Positions 33,176 through 43,700 of a stretch of 64,000 bases of DNA are shown piece by piece; positions within the stretch are counted from its first letter, which is position 1, and each line of letters begins with the position of its first letter. The stretch covers positions 18,164 through 82,163 of the forward strand of contig JBBIOU010000015.1 of NCBI GenBank assembly GCA_037443205.1, in the 5' to 3' direction. This stretch comes from JBBIOU01 sp037443205. Its GTDB lineage: Bacteria > Bacteroidota > Bacteroidia > Flavobacteriales_D > UBA2798. A program made the position numbers and the translations under genes. The notes beneath the pieces are model-generated. The model was not told the DNA's origin and searched no databases. It was given only the letters and a program-made list of their open reading frames with translations.

Positions 33176-34543
33176 ATGAACTATTACGAAAATATATTGC
33201 AATGTATTGGAAATACACCCCTTGTAAAACTAAATAAAATTACCCGCGCAATACCGGCTAGCGTACTGGCAAAAGTTGAGACCTTTAATCCGGGTAATTC
33301 TATCAAAGACCGCATGGCCTTAAAAATGATAGAAGATGCCGAAAAACAAGGATTGCTAAAACCGGGCGGAACAATTATTGAAGGCACCAGCGGCAATACC
33401 GGAATGGGATTAGCCATTGCCGCAATTATTAAAGGATATAAGTGCATTTTTACCACTACCGATAAACAATCTAAAGAAAAAATTGATGCGCTTAAAGCTT
33501 TTGGTGCAGAAGTAATTGTTTGCCCTACCGATGTTGAACCCGAAGACCCACGTTCGTATTATTCCGTTTCGTCCAGATTAGAAAAAGAAATACCCAACTC
33601 ATGGAAAGCCAACCAATACGATAATCCTTCTAATGCACGGGCACACTATGAAACCACCGGACCCGAAATATGGCAGCAAACCGATGGAAAAATAACTCAT
33701 TTGGTGGTAGGCGTTGGAACCGGTGGAACCATTTGCGGTACCGGAAAATATTTAAAAGAAAAAAATCCGGCCATACAAATTTTAGGAATTGATACCTATG
33801 GTTCAGTATTTAAAAAATATAAAGAAACCGGAATATTCGATAAAAATGAAATTTATCCATACATAACCGAAGGTATTGGCGAAGATTTTTTACCACAAAA
33901 TGTAGATTTTAATATCATTGACCATTTTGAAAAAGTAACAGATAAAGATGCTGCCATTTATACCCGCGAAATAGTAAAACAAGAAGGTATATGGGCAGGT
34001 AACTCGGCAGGTGCAGCCATTGCAGGTATTTTGCAAATGAAAGAACGATTTAAAAAAGAGGATGTGGTTGTGGTAATATTTCACGATCATGGTTCTCGCT
34101 ATGTAGGCAAAATGTTTAACGATGAATGGATGCGCGAAAAAGGATTTTTTGATAAATCAGGCTTAACCGCCAAAGATTTGGTAAACACCGGAAAAAGTTC
34201 AGAACTGATTACTGTGGCTGCTGACGATAAGGTTGAATTTGCCATTAAACTGATGATAGAAAAAGATATTTCGCAAATACCGGTATCGCAAAACGGCAGA
34301 ATTGTTGGCTCACTTAACGAAAACAACTTATTTAAACAAATTATCAGTAATGTAGATATCAAACAAAAACCGGTTAGCGAAGTAATGGGGGCTGCTTTTC
34401 CGTTTGTAGATATTTCTACTCCTTTAGATTCACTAAAAGATATGCTTACTGCCGAAAACCCTGCTGTGTTGGTTCGCGATTTTAAAACTGATAAATCATA
34501 CATCATTACCCGACATGATATTATGAATGTTTTAGCCAAATAA
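33176..34543 (+). CDS. Cystathionine beta-synthase (PLP domain + CBS pair)
   Basis: A 455-residue fold-type II PLP enzyme. The catalytic part (~1-320) shows NTPLVKLNKI, the Schiff-base lysine K44 in GNSIKDRM, the substrate loop EGTSGNTGMG and the phosphate-binding GVGTGGTICG. A pair of CBS domains follows (~335-455, VEFAIKLMIEKDISQIPV). It condenses serine with homocysteine to cystathionine; cysteine synthase (OASS) activity is an alternative, but the C-terminal CBS pair and the family DxHGSRY-type segment (FHDHGSRYVGKMFND) favour CBS. There is no heme-binding N-terminal extension. The next gene starts 3 bp after the stop. Confidence 0.9.
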   Translation: MNYYENILQCIGNTPLVKLNKITRAIPASVLAKVETFNPGNSIKDRMALKMIEDAEKQGLLKPGGTIIEGTSGNTGMGLAIAAIIKGYKCIFTTTDKQSKEKIDALKAFGAEVIVCPTDVEPEDPRSYYSVSSRLEKEIPNSWKANQYDNPSNARAHYETTGPEIWQQTDGKITHLVVGVGTGGTICGTGKYLKEKNPAIQILGIDTYGSVFKKYKETGIFDKNEIYPYITEGIGEDFLPQNVDFNIIDHFEKVTDKDAAIYTREIVKQEGIWAGNSAGAAIAGILQMKERFKKEDVVVVIFHDHGSRYVGKMFNDEWMREKGFFDKSGLTAKDLVNTGKSSELITVAADDKVEFAIKLMIEKDISQIPVSQNGRIVGSLNENNLFKQIISNVDIKQKPVSEVMGAAFPFVDISTPLDSLKDMLTAENPAVLVRDFKTDKSYIITRHDIMNVLAK

Positions 34544-34546
34544 AAC

Positions 34547-35329
34547 ATGAAGTTAACCGACCAAACCGGGCATTATATAGAATTAAACCAAACTCCCTCG
34601 CGCATTGTTTCCTTAGTACCTTCGCAAACCGAATTATTATACCATCTGCGACTTGAAGATAAAATAGTTGGAATCACAAAATTCTGTGTTCATCCTGCTC
34701 ACTGGTATAAAAACAAAGTTCATGTTGGCGGAACAAAAAAATTAAATCATCAAAAAATTGCCGCCTTAAAACCCGATTTAATTATTGCCAACAAAGAAGA
34801 AAACAGCCAATCGGATATTGAACTTTTACAAACGCAATACCCGGTTTATATAAGCAACATCCGCAATTTATCAGAAGCATTACATATGATTGCACAGCTA
34901 GGTATCTTAACTCAAACTGAGATGAATGCTACAAATCTAATCCGTAAAATTGAGCAAGCTTTTGCAAGCATTCCCTCTAAAAAAAAACATAAAGCCCTTT
35001 ACCTGATTTGGAAAAATCCTTATATGGCTGCAGGCAAAGACACTTTTATAAATGATATGATGAACTATGCAGGTTATTTTAATTGTATAGAAAAAAACCG
35101 CTACCCCACATTAACATTGACAGAGATAATAAGACTACAACCCGAATATATCTTGCTCTCTTCAGAACCCTATCCTTTTAAATATAAGCATCAGGAAGAA
35201 TTAAAAAAAATATTGCCCCACACTAAAATTTTGCTGGTTGACGGAGAAATGTTTTCCTGGTACGGAAGCCGCTTACTTAAAGCTGCCGAATATTTTACTA
35301 AGAACCTGCCTGCATCAGAACCTGCATAA
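34547..35329 (+). CDS. Helical-backbone metal receptor (BtuF/TroA-like) protein
   Basis: A 260-residue protein of the BtuF-like substrate-binding fold: PSRIVSLVPSQTELLYHL (~17-34), VGITKFCVHPAHW, VGGTKKLNHQKIAALKPDLIIANKEEN and a C-terminal GSRLLKAAEYF. Such proteins bind vitamin B12, heme or iron chelates for ABC import. Unusually there is no signal peptide or lipobox, and no ABC permease is adjacent, so it would be cytoplasmic unless a longer start exists. It sits 3 bp after the cystathionine beta-synthase gene in one operon. Confidence 0.8.
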   Translation: MKLTDQTGHYIELNQTPSRIVSLVPSQTELLYHLRLEDKIVGITKFCVHPAHWYKNKVHVGGTKKLNHQKIAALKPDLIIANKEENSQSDIELLQTQYPVYISNIRNLSEALHMIAQLGILTQTEMNATNLIRKIEQAFASIPSKKKHKALYLIWKNPYMAAGKDTFINDMMNYAGYFNCIEKNRYPTLTLTEIIRLQPEYILLSSEPYPFKYKHQEELKKILPHTKILLVDGEMFSWYGSRLLKAAEYFTKNLPASEPA

Positions 35330-35339
35330 TCGCAAATTA

Positions 35340-35370
35340 AACCCAAATTACGAATTAGAAAAATCGTAAT
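35340..35370. repeat. Palindromic repeat family, short copy
   Basis: AACCCAAATT..G.ATTAGAAA repeats the first 22 bp of 16901-17040, and ATTACGA (35347-35353) / TCGTAAT (35364-35370) forms its own 7-bp hairpin. It is in the 63-bp convergent spacer between the BtuF-like and PorP genes. Confidence 0.5.
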
Positions 35371-35392
35371 CGGTAAGTGTATATCAATAAAA

Positions 35393-36445
35393 TTATTCGC
35401 TGTAAATTCTGCTGTTGTTTCTACGTTTAAAAATTGCGCCCTTCAGGTTGTGATATTTTAAAGATACTTCAAGTCCTCCGCGCATATTGGTTGCAGTTTT
35501 TAAGGTAGAAATATTCATGTCGTAACTTAATCCGACTGCGAAAGACGTAAATCTGTATTCAAAAGTAGGAATAATTGCATCACCGTATCGGTATTGAACA
35601 CCGGCATATAAAGCCGACTCATTTAATAAACCGGTAATTTTTGTACCGGGTGTTAAATCAAACCTCATCATTAAACCGATATTAATTTCCTGCTGAGTTG
35701 CTTGTTTAAAAAATGTAAAAAAAGGCAATACACCTAACTCGGTATTGGGTATATCAAATAAAGCCGAGCCATGTGCTACCAACTTCATATATAACTGTTC
35801 GTTGCTGCCTGAATGATATTTTATATTAGGCTGATTGATATGAAACATAGCTACACCCAAATTAATGTATTTAACATCAAATCCTTTAATATGGCTGCTT
35901 TTGTTTCTGTATTCGTAGCGCAAACCGCCTGAAAAATCCATATATCCGTGCGAAGCAAGCATGTTGCCTTCGTAAGAGGGTAACGTTGGATCAAATTCCT
36001 GACCGTTGAATTGAGTGGCCCATCTTAGTTTATCAAGTTGTACTACCCTTTGAGCATAACCTGTTTGGATGCCGGCTACAAATTTGCTGTTTTTATCTAC
36101 TTTTACAATGCCCGCTAAAGAAAGATTTCCTTGGTTTGAACCCATTTTAGCATCACCGGCTTTATCGCTGAAAAAATTAATTCCTAAACCTAAGTGCGAT
36201 TTGTTTTTAAATATCCCCTGAAAGAGGGGCATATCAAATGAAAATCCTAAAGTATTATAAGGTGCATTGGCTGCCGACCATTGTGTGCGATAATTCATTA
36301 CCAACCGTTCATACCCTTCGTAGCCTCCTGTTTCGGCAGGATTGATATGCAGCGGATTATTCAATACCTGAGAAAAATGAACATCTTGTGAGTAGGATGT
36401 TTTTGTACAGGCGATAATTGCCATGATAGTAATAAACTTTTTCAT
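35393..36445 (-). CDS. PorP/SprF family type IX secretion protein
   Basis: A 350-residue outer-membrane beta-barrel protein with signal peptide (MKKFITIMAIIACTKTSYSQ) and the family start DVHFSQVLNNPLHINPAETGGY, followed by YRTQWSA and GLGINFFSDKAGDAKMG. PorP/SprF proteins assist T9SS export and surface attachment of cargo with type B C-terminal domains. It lies 5 bp after the large CotH/lamin-tail cargo gene on the same strand and is probably its dedicated partner. Confidence 0.92.
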   Translation of the reverse strand: MKKFITIMAIIACTKTSYSQDVHFSQVLNNPLHINPAETGGYEGYERLVMNYRTQWSAANAPYNTLGFSFDMPLFQGIFKNKSHLGLGINFFSDKAGDAKMGSNQGNLSLAGIVKVDKNSKFVAGIQTGYAQRVVQLDKLRWATQFNGQEFDPTLPSYEGNMLASHGYMDFSGGLRYEYRNKSSHIKGFDVKYINLGVAMFHINQPNIKYHSGSNEQLYMKLVAHGSALFDIPNTELGVLPFFTFFKQATQQEINIGLMMRFDLTPGTKITGLLNESALYAGVQYRYGDAIIPTFEYRFTSFAVGLSYDMNISTLKTATNMRGGLEVSLKYHNLKGAIFKRRNNSRIYSE

Positions 36446-36450
36446 ATTAA

Positions 36451-38925
36451 TTATCGCATTAAAGTTATGTTTCCGCTTTGGTTAATTTCTGAACCGTCAC
36501 TCAATATCGCGTAAAGTTTGTATGTATAAACTCCGCTGTTTAATTTTTGTCCTTTGTATGTACCATCCCAACCTACGCTTTGACTGGTAGTATTAAATAT
36601 TTTTTCGCCCCAGCGATTATAAATGGTAAAGTTCAATCCGATTATGTTTTCGCCTAAAACATATAAAACATCGTTAATACCATCTCCGTTAGGCGAAAAT
36701 GCATTGGGTATGGCTGCTCCGGCCGGTTGTTTAAAATGTGCTATAATTACATCATTGGCAGCAAAGGTAGTGCTAATGGAAGAATCTTTATCGCTGGGAG
36801 TAGGTGTGCTTGCCATTTCCCAATAATCAAATTCCCACCCGCCATAAGCATCAGCTTTTAGTAAGGTTTCAATGCCTCCGTAGTAGGTTCCATACCATGG
36901 AAAAGTTTCAATGTGTACGGAATTTATGTCAACTGTTCCTGAATTGGGTGGATCAACCAGCACGGTAATATTGTATGGTCCGGTTAAATTGTAGCAATCT
37001 ATCATGGCTTGCGAAAATGCTGCACAACGTTGATTAATAAAATCTCTGATTAATTGCACATTGCTTTGCCACGTTGCATAAGAACCACCCCAGCGGGTAA
37101 TATGCGCTTGCATTTCGGGGTCTATCACTGCCACCATGCTATCTAACACATGAAGCATATGAGGACATGAGAAAGTTGTATTTGCCAAATCGGCATATCG
37201 GGAAATATAGTATTGTTTAAAAATAGGATTTTCCATTAATTTAGAGATAATGTCCGTATGACCTTGACCACCCGGATTAGGAAGATTCTCTGGGTCGCAA
37301 GGACCTGCAGTTGGGGAAGAATTGGGGATTCCCGTAAAATTCACATAATGTCCAAAGGTTGCATCTAAATCCCACAATATATATCTCCATTTCTTTTTAT
37401 CTCCTAAAGGATTCAATCCCCTCCACCAGCCGGTGTTCCAATTAAGCCAATCTTTATTTACCGTATATGAATTTATACAGAAATAATCTACCAGACTTTG
37501 CCAGTTTAGCAAGCTGTCTACATAGTTCCAGTTAGCGGGTATGGAACAATCGTTCGACATAATAAATGTTCTTAGAGTATTCCAGTCGGTTGAGGCTGCT
37601 GCACCTCCATACTCATTCCACGTACCACCCCAGGTTTTAATAAACTGGATGTATTCCGGAGAGCCGTTATATTTTTCGTCCTGATCATAATAATACGAAG
37701 TATAATCTTTATCATCTACTTTTTCACGTAAATCGTAAACACCCCAGTATTGACCATTTGCATACAACACACAAAACAGCGAGGTTCTTTCGTCCAGTTT
37801 TAAATTTCCGATATCTGAAAGCGTGTGTATATAAGCGTCTCTGATATGAGCACCGTTACCGGGTGCAAAGGGGTAATTATCGCAAGCTCCCGCTTTTAGT
37901 ATAATGCGCTGAAATGTTTGCCTGTTTTTAGAATTAAAAAATTTATGTTTCAGTGCATAGCTGTAGCCATGTTGATCTCTGGTTATAAAGTCTATTCCTC
38001 TTTGTCCGTATGCCCAGGAATCGTTGCCGTGTTTATTAGCTTCTCCAACGGCTTCGGTTTTAAATTGTTTATCTGCACCAAAATATTCAATACCTGCATC
38101 CGGGGTAATTTGGCTGCCACCTAAAAGTGTACCGATTTGGTCGCCAAATATAGAAACTACAGGCACAGTATGGTTTACGTTTATAAAATACGTATTACTT
38201 TCTGTAAAACTTGCCGGTGTACCGGCTAAAAATGCCTTTGCGCGTAAAACTGTGGTTGTGGCAATATTTACGGGAGCGGTATAAAGCGTAGAAGCTGCCG
38301 TTGGCTCACTGCCATTGGTGGTGTATCGAATTTCAGCACCGGGTGTGGCACAGGTAATACTTACATTTTGTGCCGATGAGTAAAATCCTGCATTGATGCT
38401 CATAACGGGGCGGGCAACGTAATCCGGTTGTGCGTTTATGTTTGCGGCTCCGGGAGTTGGCGTTATAAACAAACTCCAACTCGTTGCACCATCTGTTGTT
38501 CTGCCGCGGGAATGATCTTTTTGTGTTGGATTTAAAGTAATATTTTCCAAAATTGTTCCCGAAGGATCTGAAAATACCAGATTTTCGGGTTGTGTTTGGT
38601 TTAACCTGAAATTTGTATGCACACCGGGGGCAATAACCGCATCGCGACCACTGCAAAAAACCAGCAAATATCCATTAGCCGGCACACTTGTTCCTGCAGG
38701 GAATTGCCATTTGGTGGGATTGTTGGCTTTATCACTAAAATAATAACCTGTTAAATTTACCGCTGTGCTGCCCGGATTATAAAATTCTACCCAATCATCT
38801 CTGTCTCCGGCCGACTGAATACCATTGAGATTCGCACAAGAATACTCGTTTATTACTACCTGTGCATATAAGTTTTCAGTAAATAATAAAGTTAAAATGA
38901 AGAATGAACGGTAAATAAATTTCAT
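36451..38925 (-). CDS. Lamin-tail/CotH-kinase surface protein with T9SS C-terminal domain
   Basis: An 824-residue exported protein. After a signal peptide (to ~22, LYAQ) come a lamin-tail domain (~24-135, VINEYSCANLNG, DWVEFYNPG), a chitobiase-C-like domain (~175-245, YTTNGSEPTAAST), a CotH-type kinase-like domain (~270-640) with RYILWDLDATFGH, a DUF-like linker and the type B gliding-motility C-terminal domain (PNAFSPNGDGINDV, IYNRWGEKIF, ITLMR). CotH folds phosphorylate surface proteins in spore coats; activity here is unproven. It is followed by its PorP partner. Confidence 0.9.
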   Translation of the reverse strand: MKFIYRSFFILTLLFTENLYAQVVINEYSCANLNGIQSAGDRDDWVEFYNPGSTAVNLTGYYFSDKANNPTKWQFPAGTSVPANGYLLVFCSGRDAVIAPGVHTNFRLNQTQPENLVFSDPSGTILENITLNPTQKDHSRGRTTDGATSWSLFITPTPGAANINAQPDYVARPVMSINAGFYSSAQNVSITCATPGAEIRYTTNGSEPTAASTLYTAPVNIATTTVLRAKAFLAGTPASFTESNTYFINVNHTVPVVSIFGDQIGTLLGGSQITPDAGIEYFGADKQFKTEAVGEANKHGNDSWAYGQRGIDFITRDQHGYSYALKHKFFNSKNRQTFQRIILKAGACDNYPFAPGNGAHIRDAYIHTLSDIGNLKLDERTSLFCVLYANGQYWGVYDLREKVDDKDYTSYYYDQDEKYNGSPEYIQFIKTWGGTWNEYGGAAASTDWNTLRTFIMSNDCSIPANWNYVDSLLNWQSLVDYFCINSYTVNKDWLNWNTGWWRGLNPLGDKKKWRYILWDLDATFGHYVNFTGIPNSSPTAGPCDPENLPNPGGQGHTDIISKLMENPIFKQYYISRYADLANTTFSCPHMLHVLDSMVAVIDPEMQAHITRWGGSYATWQSNVQLIRDFINQRCAAFSQAMIDCYNLTGPYNITVLVDPPNSGTVDINSVHIETFPWYGTYYGGIETLLKADAYGGWEFDYWEMASTPTPSDKDSSISTTFAANDVIIAHFKQPAGAAIPNAFSPNGDGINDVLYVLGENIIGLNFTIYNRWGEKIFNTTSQSVGWDGTYKGQKLNSGVYTYKLYAILSDGSEINQSGNITLMR

Positions 38926-39155
38926 AAAATTAACATTAAATTAACCCCTAATTTACTATTTTTTTAAATACCAAACACATCTGTTGCAGAATAATTATTT
39001 AACGTAAACAGGTTAAAAAAATCAGGCTACTTACAGGCAGATTAAGTATGAACTTCTCATCCAAACAAATATAGTCCGGATTATTTAATTCGGCTAAAAA
39101 TGCTTAATTACAAAACCGAAGTTAATTCAGGTTAAAACAAATATACCTACGGCTA
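38926..39155. other. Intergenic, no feature seen
   Basis: 230 bp of AT-rich sequence between the CotH/lamin-tail gene (start at 38925, leftward) and the small secreted protein gene (leftward, stop at 39156). No ORF or clear hairpin is seen. Confidence 0.4.
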
Positions 39156-39647
39156 TTATTGCTCGATAAGTTTATTAGCTCTTGAAATTAATTCTTCGGT
39201 TTTTTTTGCTTGCCCGGGGGTTTTATCTTTTGAGATGGATAATGCTTTGGTTGCTGTATTTACTGCCTTTATTGCTGTAGGAGCCTTGGTTCTGGGATTG
39301 ATGTTTTTTGCTGTTTCGAGCATGTCTTTGGCTTTGTTATCTAAATCAGCTATTTTGTCGGGGCGTGATTTTACCTCGTTTTGTATGTGATAGAGCCTTT
39401 TTAATATTTCCGCATCGCTTTTAATTTTATGTCCTTCGTTTTCCATTTTTTCTAATTCTTTTTCGATAGCTGCTAAGTCTTTCTCGGTTTTAAGGGTTGG
39501 TTCGTAAACGTCAAAACTTTGACCAACAAAGCCATCTATACCGCTTTCGCCAACAGCTCCGGGGCGTTTCAGTTCTTTTTCTGTTTCCTGCGAAATGGCC
39601 ATACCGGCAACCAATAAGAATGCTAGTGATAAGGTTAAATTTTTCAT
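39156..39647 (-). CDS. Hypothetical small secreted protein
   Basis: 163 residues: a clear signal peptide (MKNLTLSLAFLLVAGMAISQ), a Glu/Lys-rich coiled-coil-prone region (~45-110, AIEKELEKMENEGHKIKSD) and a Lys/Thr-rich helical end. No known domain. A TATCTTAG element on the minus strand (39702-39709) could be its promoter. It stands alone and is divergent from fabI. Confidence 0.7.
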   Translation of the reverse strand: MKNLTLSLAFLLVAGMAISQETEKELKRPGAVGESGIDGFVGQSFDVYEPTLKTEKDLAAIEKELEKMENEGHKIKSDAEILKRLYHIQNEVKSRPDKIADLDNKAKDMLETAKNINPRTKAPTAIKAVNTATKALSISKDKTPGQAKKTEELISRANKLIEQ

Positions 39648-39746
39648 AATCTTTATTTATTAATTAATTAATTGAGTATTTAAAAATTGTTTTATAATTG
39701 GCTAAGATATAAAATTATCTGATAAGCAAATATTTAACATTCGTAT

Positions 39747-39777
39747 TTTGTTGCTATACAGAAAAATTGCACATTTG
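39747..39777 (+). promoter_or_regulatory. Probable fabI promoter (-33 and -7)
   Basis: TTTG at 39747-39750, a 19-bp spacer, and CACATTTG at 39770-39777, which matches TAnnTTTG except for its first base. The spacing is typical for Bacteroidetes. The ATG follows at 39800. Confidence 0.5.
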
Positions 39778-39799
39778 TCCCAAAGCAATAAATAAAATT

Positions 39800-40612
39800 A
39801 TGGCACAAGATCTTTTAAAAGGAAAAAGAGGCATTATAACCGGAGCGCTTGACGAAAACTCTATTGCCTGGAAAGTAGCCGAAAGGGCACACCAACAAGG
39901 AGCAAAATTTACATTAACCAACGCACCCATTGCTATGCGTATGGGGCAAATAAATAAACTGGCCGAAACAACAGGTTCAAGTGTAATACCCGCTGACGCT
40001 ACCAACATAGAAGACATAAAAAATCTGTATGAAAAAAGCATGGAGGTTTTAGGCGGTAAAATTGATTTTGTTTTACACTCTATCGGTATGTCGCCTAATG
40101 TGCGTAAAAATATTCCATATACAGAATTAAACTATGATTTTTACAACAAAAGCATAGATGTTAGTGCTATTTCTTTACATAAAATGTTAAGCGTGGCTTA
40201 TAAAATGGATGCATTAAATCAGGAAGCCAGTGTAGTAGCGCTATCATACATTGCTGCACAAAGAGCCTACCCGTTCTACAACGATATGGCCGAAGCAAAA
40301 GCCATGCTCGAATCCATTGTAAGAAGTTTTGGTTATCACTACGGAAAAGCTAAAAAAGTACGTATAAATTCAGTTTCGCAATCGCCTACCAAAACTACTG
40401 CAGGAACAGGTATAAAAGGGTTTGACGATTTTTTTCATTTTGCCGAATCACTTTCGCCTTTGGGTAATGCAAGTGCAGAAAGTTGCGCAGATTTTTGCGT
40501 TGTTTTATTTTCTGACCTTTGCAAAATGGTTACCATGCAAAACATTTACCATGATGGTGGCTATTCAACTACCGGTGTAAGTATGGAGGCAATAGAAAAA
40601 TTTAAAGGTTAA
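39800..40612 (+). CDS. fabI: Enoyl-ACP reductase (NADH)
   Basis: A 270-residue short-chain dehydrogenase-fold enzyme for the last step of each fatty acid elongation cycle. Visible are the N-terminal KGKRGIITGALDENSIAWKVA, the LHSIGMSPN segment and the FabI-type catalytic pair Y160-x6-K167 in YNDMAEAK. ATG 39800 is chosen because the in-frame TTG 33 bases upstream lies in the promoter. The chain is a little longer than the E. coli enzyme (262). It is monocistronic. Confidence 0.93.
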   Translation: MAQDLLKGKRGIITGALDENSIAWKVAERAHQQGAKFTLTNAPIAMRMGQINKLAETTGSSVIPADATNIEDIKNLYEKSMEVLGGKIDFVLHSIGMSPNVRKNIPYTELNYDFYNKSIDVSAISLHKMLSVAYKMDALNQEASVVALSYIAAQRAYPFYNDMAEAKAMLESIVRSFGYHYGKAKKVRINSVSQSPTKTTAGTGIKGFDDFFHFAESLSPLGNASAESCADFCVVLFSDLCKMVTMQNIYHDGGYSTTGVSMEAIEKFKG

Positions 40613-40665
40613 ATAATTCAGTTCTTTATACTTATTCGTTAAATAACCATATTAACTTGCTACAT

Positions 40666-40682
40666 TGAGGGGTTACCCCTCA
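40666..40682. terminator. Hairpin after fabI, possible terminator
   Basis: TGAGGGGT (40666-40673), one base, ACCCCTCA (40675-40682): a perfect 8-bp inverted repeat 54 bp after the fabI stop. A T-run (TTTTT) appears only eight bases later, so termination is possible, not certain. Confidence 0.4.
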
Positions 40683-40704
40683 TGCCCCCATTTTTGATAC
40701 TCAG

Positions 40705-40712
40705 TAAATTTG
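40705..40712 (+). promoter_or_regulatory. Probable -7 promoter element for SprB-like gene
   Basis: TAAATTTG matches TAnnTTTG, 17 bases before the ATG at 40730. Confidence 0.5.
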
Positions 40713-40729
40713 CAGTAAACTGCCCGAGT

Positions 40730-43700
40730 ATGAAAAAAAATTTATTCTTCCTGTTTTTAATATTTACCGGCTTATTAAGTGCTCAGAATATACAAAAAAC
40801 AAATAAAAGCTGGAAAGCAGATTTTGGCGATGTAAAATGCTTTATCGAAAACCGCGGACAATTTAAAGTATCAGACAATAAAGAATTAAACGCTCAAATA
40901 AAATTTGCTTTTGACGGTCATAACGAGCGGTATTTGTTTACGCCTCAGGGAGTAGTAATAGAATTAATCAACAAAGAAAAAATCATTAAAACCCCCGAAG
41001 AAAGAGCTGCCAGAAAAGAAAGAAAAAAACAAGGTTTTTCATCCGATAAAGAATTTTATGAATATGAAACTGGCGAAAAGTTAAAGACCATCGCGAATAT
41101 TTGTTTGCAAACTGGATTGACGCCAACCCGCAAGTAGAAATTATTGCCGAGCAAAAAAACACTTATTATCACAGTTACTGCATCGAAAACGAATCAGGCG
41201 ATGAAATAAACATCAATTACATTCCCTCTTACAATAAATTAATTTATAAAAATATTTACCCGAATATTGATGTAATATACGAATTCCATCCGGTTAAAGG
41301 ATTAAAATATTCGCTGGTAGTAAAACCTGGCGCTGAACTAAGCCGTGTAAAACTTCAGTATTCAAAAAACTGTAAATTACTGTTAAACGGAACTATAGAA
41401 ACACCCACAAAATTCGGAGATATAATTGACCATAAACCGGTAACATTTTATGCAAACAATAAAAACAAAATTATATCCTCGGCATACGAATTAAAAGATG
41501 GGATAATCAGTTTTAAAATTGGTGATTACGATCAAAGCAAAACCATTATCATAGACCCTTGGACCCAAACGCCAAATTTTCCGAATACCAACTGGGACAG
41601 CGTTTGGGAATGTGAAAGAGACGGTGCCGGGAATGTATATATTATAGGCGGTACATCACCTTTAGAATTAAGAAAATACAATGCGGCAGGAGTACAACAA
41701 TGGATTTATAACACTACTTACGATACAACAGAATGGTTAGGAACATTTGCAACCGACTTAAACGGAATCTCATACGTAGCCAATGGTTCACCTGCAAGAA
41801 TACGAAGTGTTAGTACGGCCGGAGCAACTATCTGGAACAATAATAATCCGGGCGGTATTTTTACTTCTACCGAATTTTGGAATATTACTTTTAACTGCGA
41901 TCAAACACAATTGGTTATTGCAGGAACAGGGGGCGTACTTCCTCCGCTGCCTTACATTTACCGTATAAACATGACTAATGGAAATGTAATAAACAGCCAG
42001 CAGGTATGCGGAAGTTCTATAACACCTACCGGTACACAAGAAGTACGTTCTATTACCCCCTGCAACAATGGTAAATATTATTTTTTAACCCATGATACCA
42101 TTGGTTATATCCACCAAAGTTTAAGCAGTTGCTTACAAGGCGGACAACCTTTTCATGTTAACAACGGAATAGATTTGGGTTATAAATGCGAAAATTTCAG
42201 ATATAACAATACCGGGATTATGGCTTTGGCTTATTATAACGGTTTTGTATTTGTACATAGAGGGAATCAATTACAAAAAAGAGATTTTAACACTGCAGCA
42301 GTTGTAGCAACAGCAAATATTCCCGGAGGTGTGTTTAACAATGTATTCTTAAGCGGAAATGAAGTTGGATGCAGCGGAATTGATATAGATGACTGCGGAA
42401 ATATTTATGTAGGCTCTACAAATGGTGTATATAGATTTAATCAATCATTAACACAAACCGGTTCTTTTGCCACTTCGTTTAATGTGTATGATGTTGAGGT
42501 AAATTCGGGGGGCGAAGTAATTGCCTGCGGTTCTACCGGTAACCAAAACTCTGCCACACGCACCGGTAGCATTCAATCGTTTGCGGCTTCTGCCTGTAAC
42601 CCGCAAGCCATAGTTTGCTGCGATGCAACCATTTGTAATGCCGGGCCACTATGTACTACCGATCCGGCTATAAATCTTACCGTAATGACACCCGGAGGAA
42701 CCTGGTCGGCATCTTGCGGTACTTGTATTAATTCAGCAGGTACCTTTAATCCCTCAACTGCAGGAGCAGGTACACATACAATCATATATACACTAGGTTG
42801 CGGTGCCGACTCCATACAAATTACCGTAAACAACTGCTCTCCGCTATCTGTATGTGTAGAACAAAACGGCACCCTCACCGTAAGCGGAGGAACAGGGCCG
42901 TATACCTGGAGCCAATGGAATCCGGGAGGATCAACGCCTATTACTAATCAAACGCAATGTCTTTCTTGTAACCCCTCTTACACATGGCTTGCTTTTCCTC
43001 CACCCGGGCAATGTTTAAATGGCGTTATACCGGTTAATACATGCAATGTACCTGCCGGTTATCAAACCTACGCTACCGGCAGCAATGCTCCCGCACCTAC
43101 TCAATTTCCTGCTCAGGTGCAAGATAATACCGGGCAAACATTTACCATCAATAATTTAGGTTCACTACCTAACTGCACCTCTTGCCCAACTATCACCGTA
43201 AGCACAAGTTCTATCAACCAACCCGCCTGCAACGGAGGCACAGGCTCAGCAACAGTAAATGCCAGCGGAGGTACAGGACCCTATACCTACTTGTGGACAC
43301 CGGGAAATTTAAACGGAGCTACACAAAACAATTTATTGCCGGGTACTTATACCGTTACAGCTACCGATAATAACAACTGTACAGGTACAACAACCGTAGT
43401 TATTAATAACCCTCCTGCCATAAATATTAATGTAACCAACAATACACCTGCTACTTGTGGAAATAGCAACGGCAGCATAACGGTAAGTGCCAGTGGCGGT
43501 ACCGGAACATTGTCTTATTCGTGGAGCCCAAGCGGGCAAACCGGACCAACAGCCAATAACTTGCCGGGAGGACCCCATACGGTTACCGTTACCGATGCCA
43601 ATGGATGTACGGCTAACCAAAACATAACTGTAAGCAGCACCGGAGGACCAACATTAAGCATCCAATCGCAAAACAATGTAAGTTGTTTTGGAGGCAATGA

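Noticed and set aside
39754..40041. Minus-strand ORF opposite fabI
   Set aside because: It lies wholly within the well-conserved fabI frame and promoter on the other strand.
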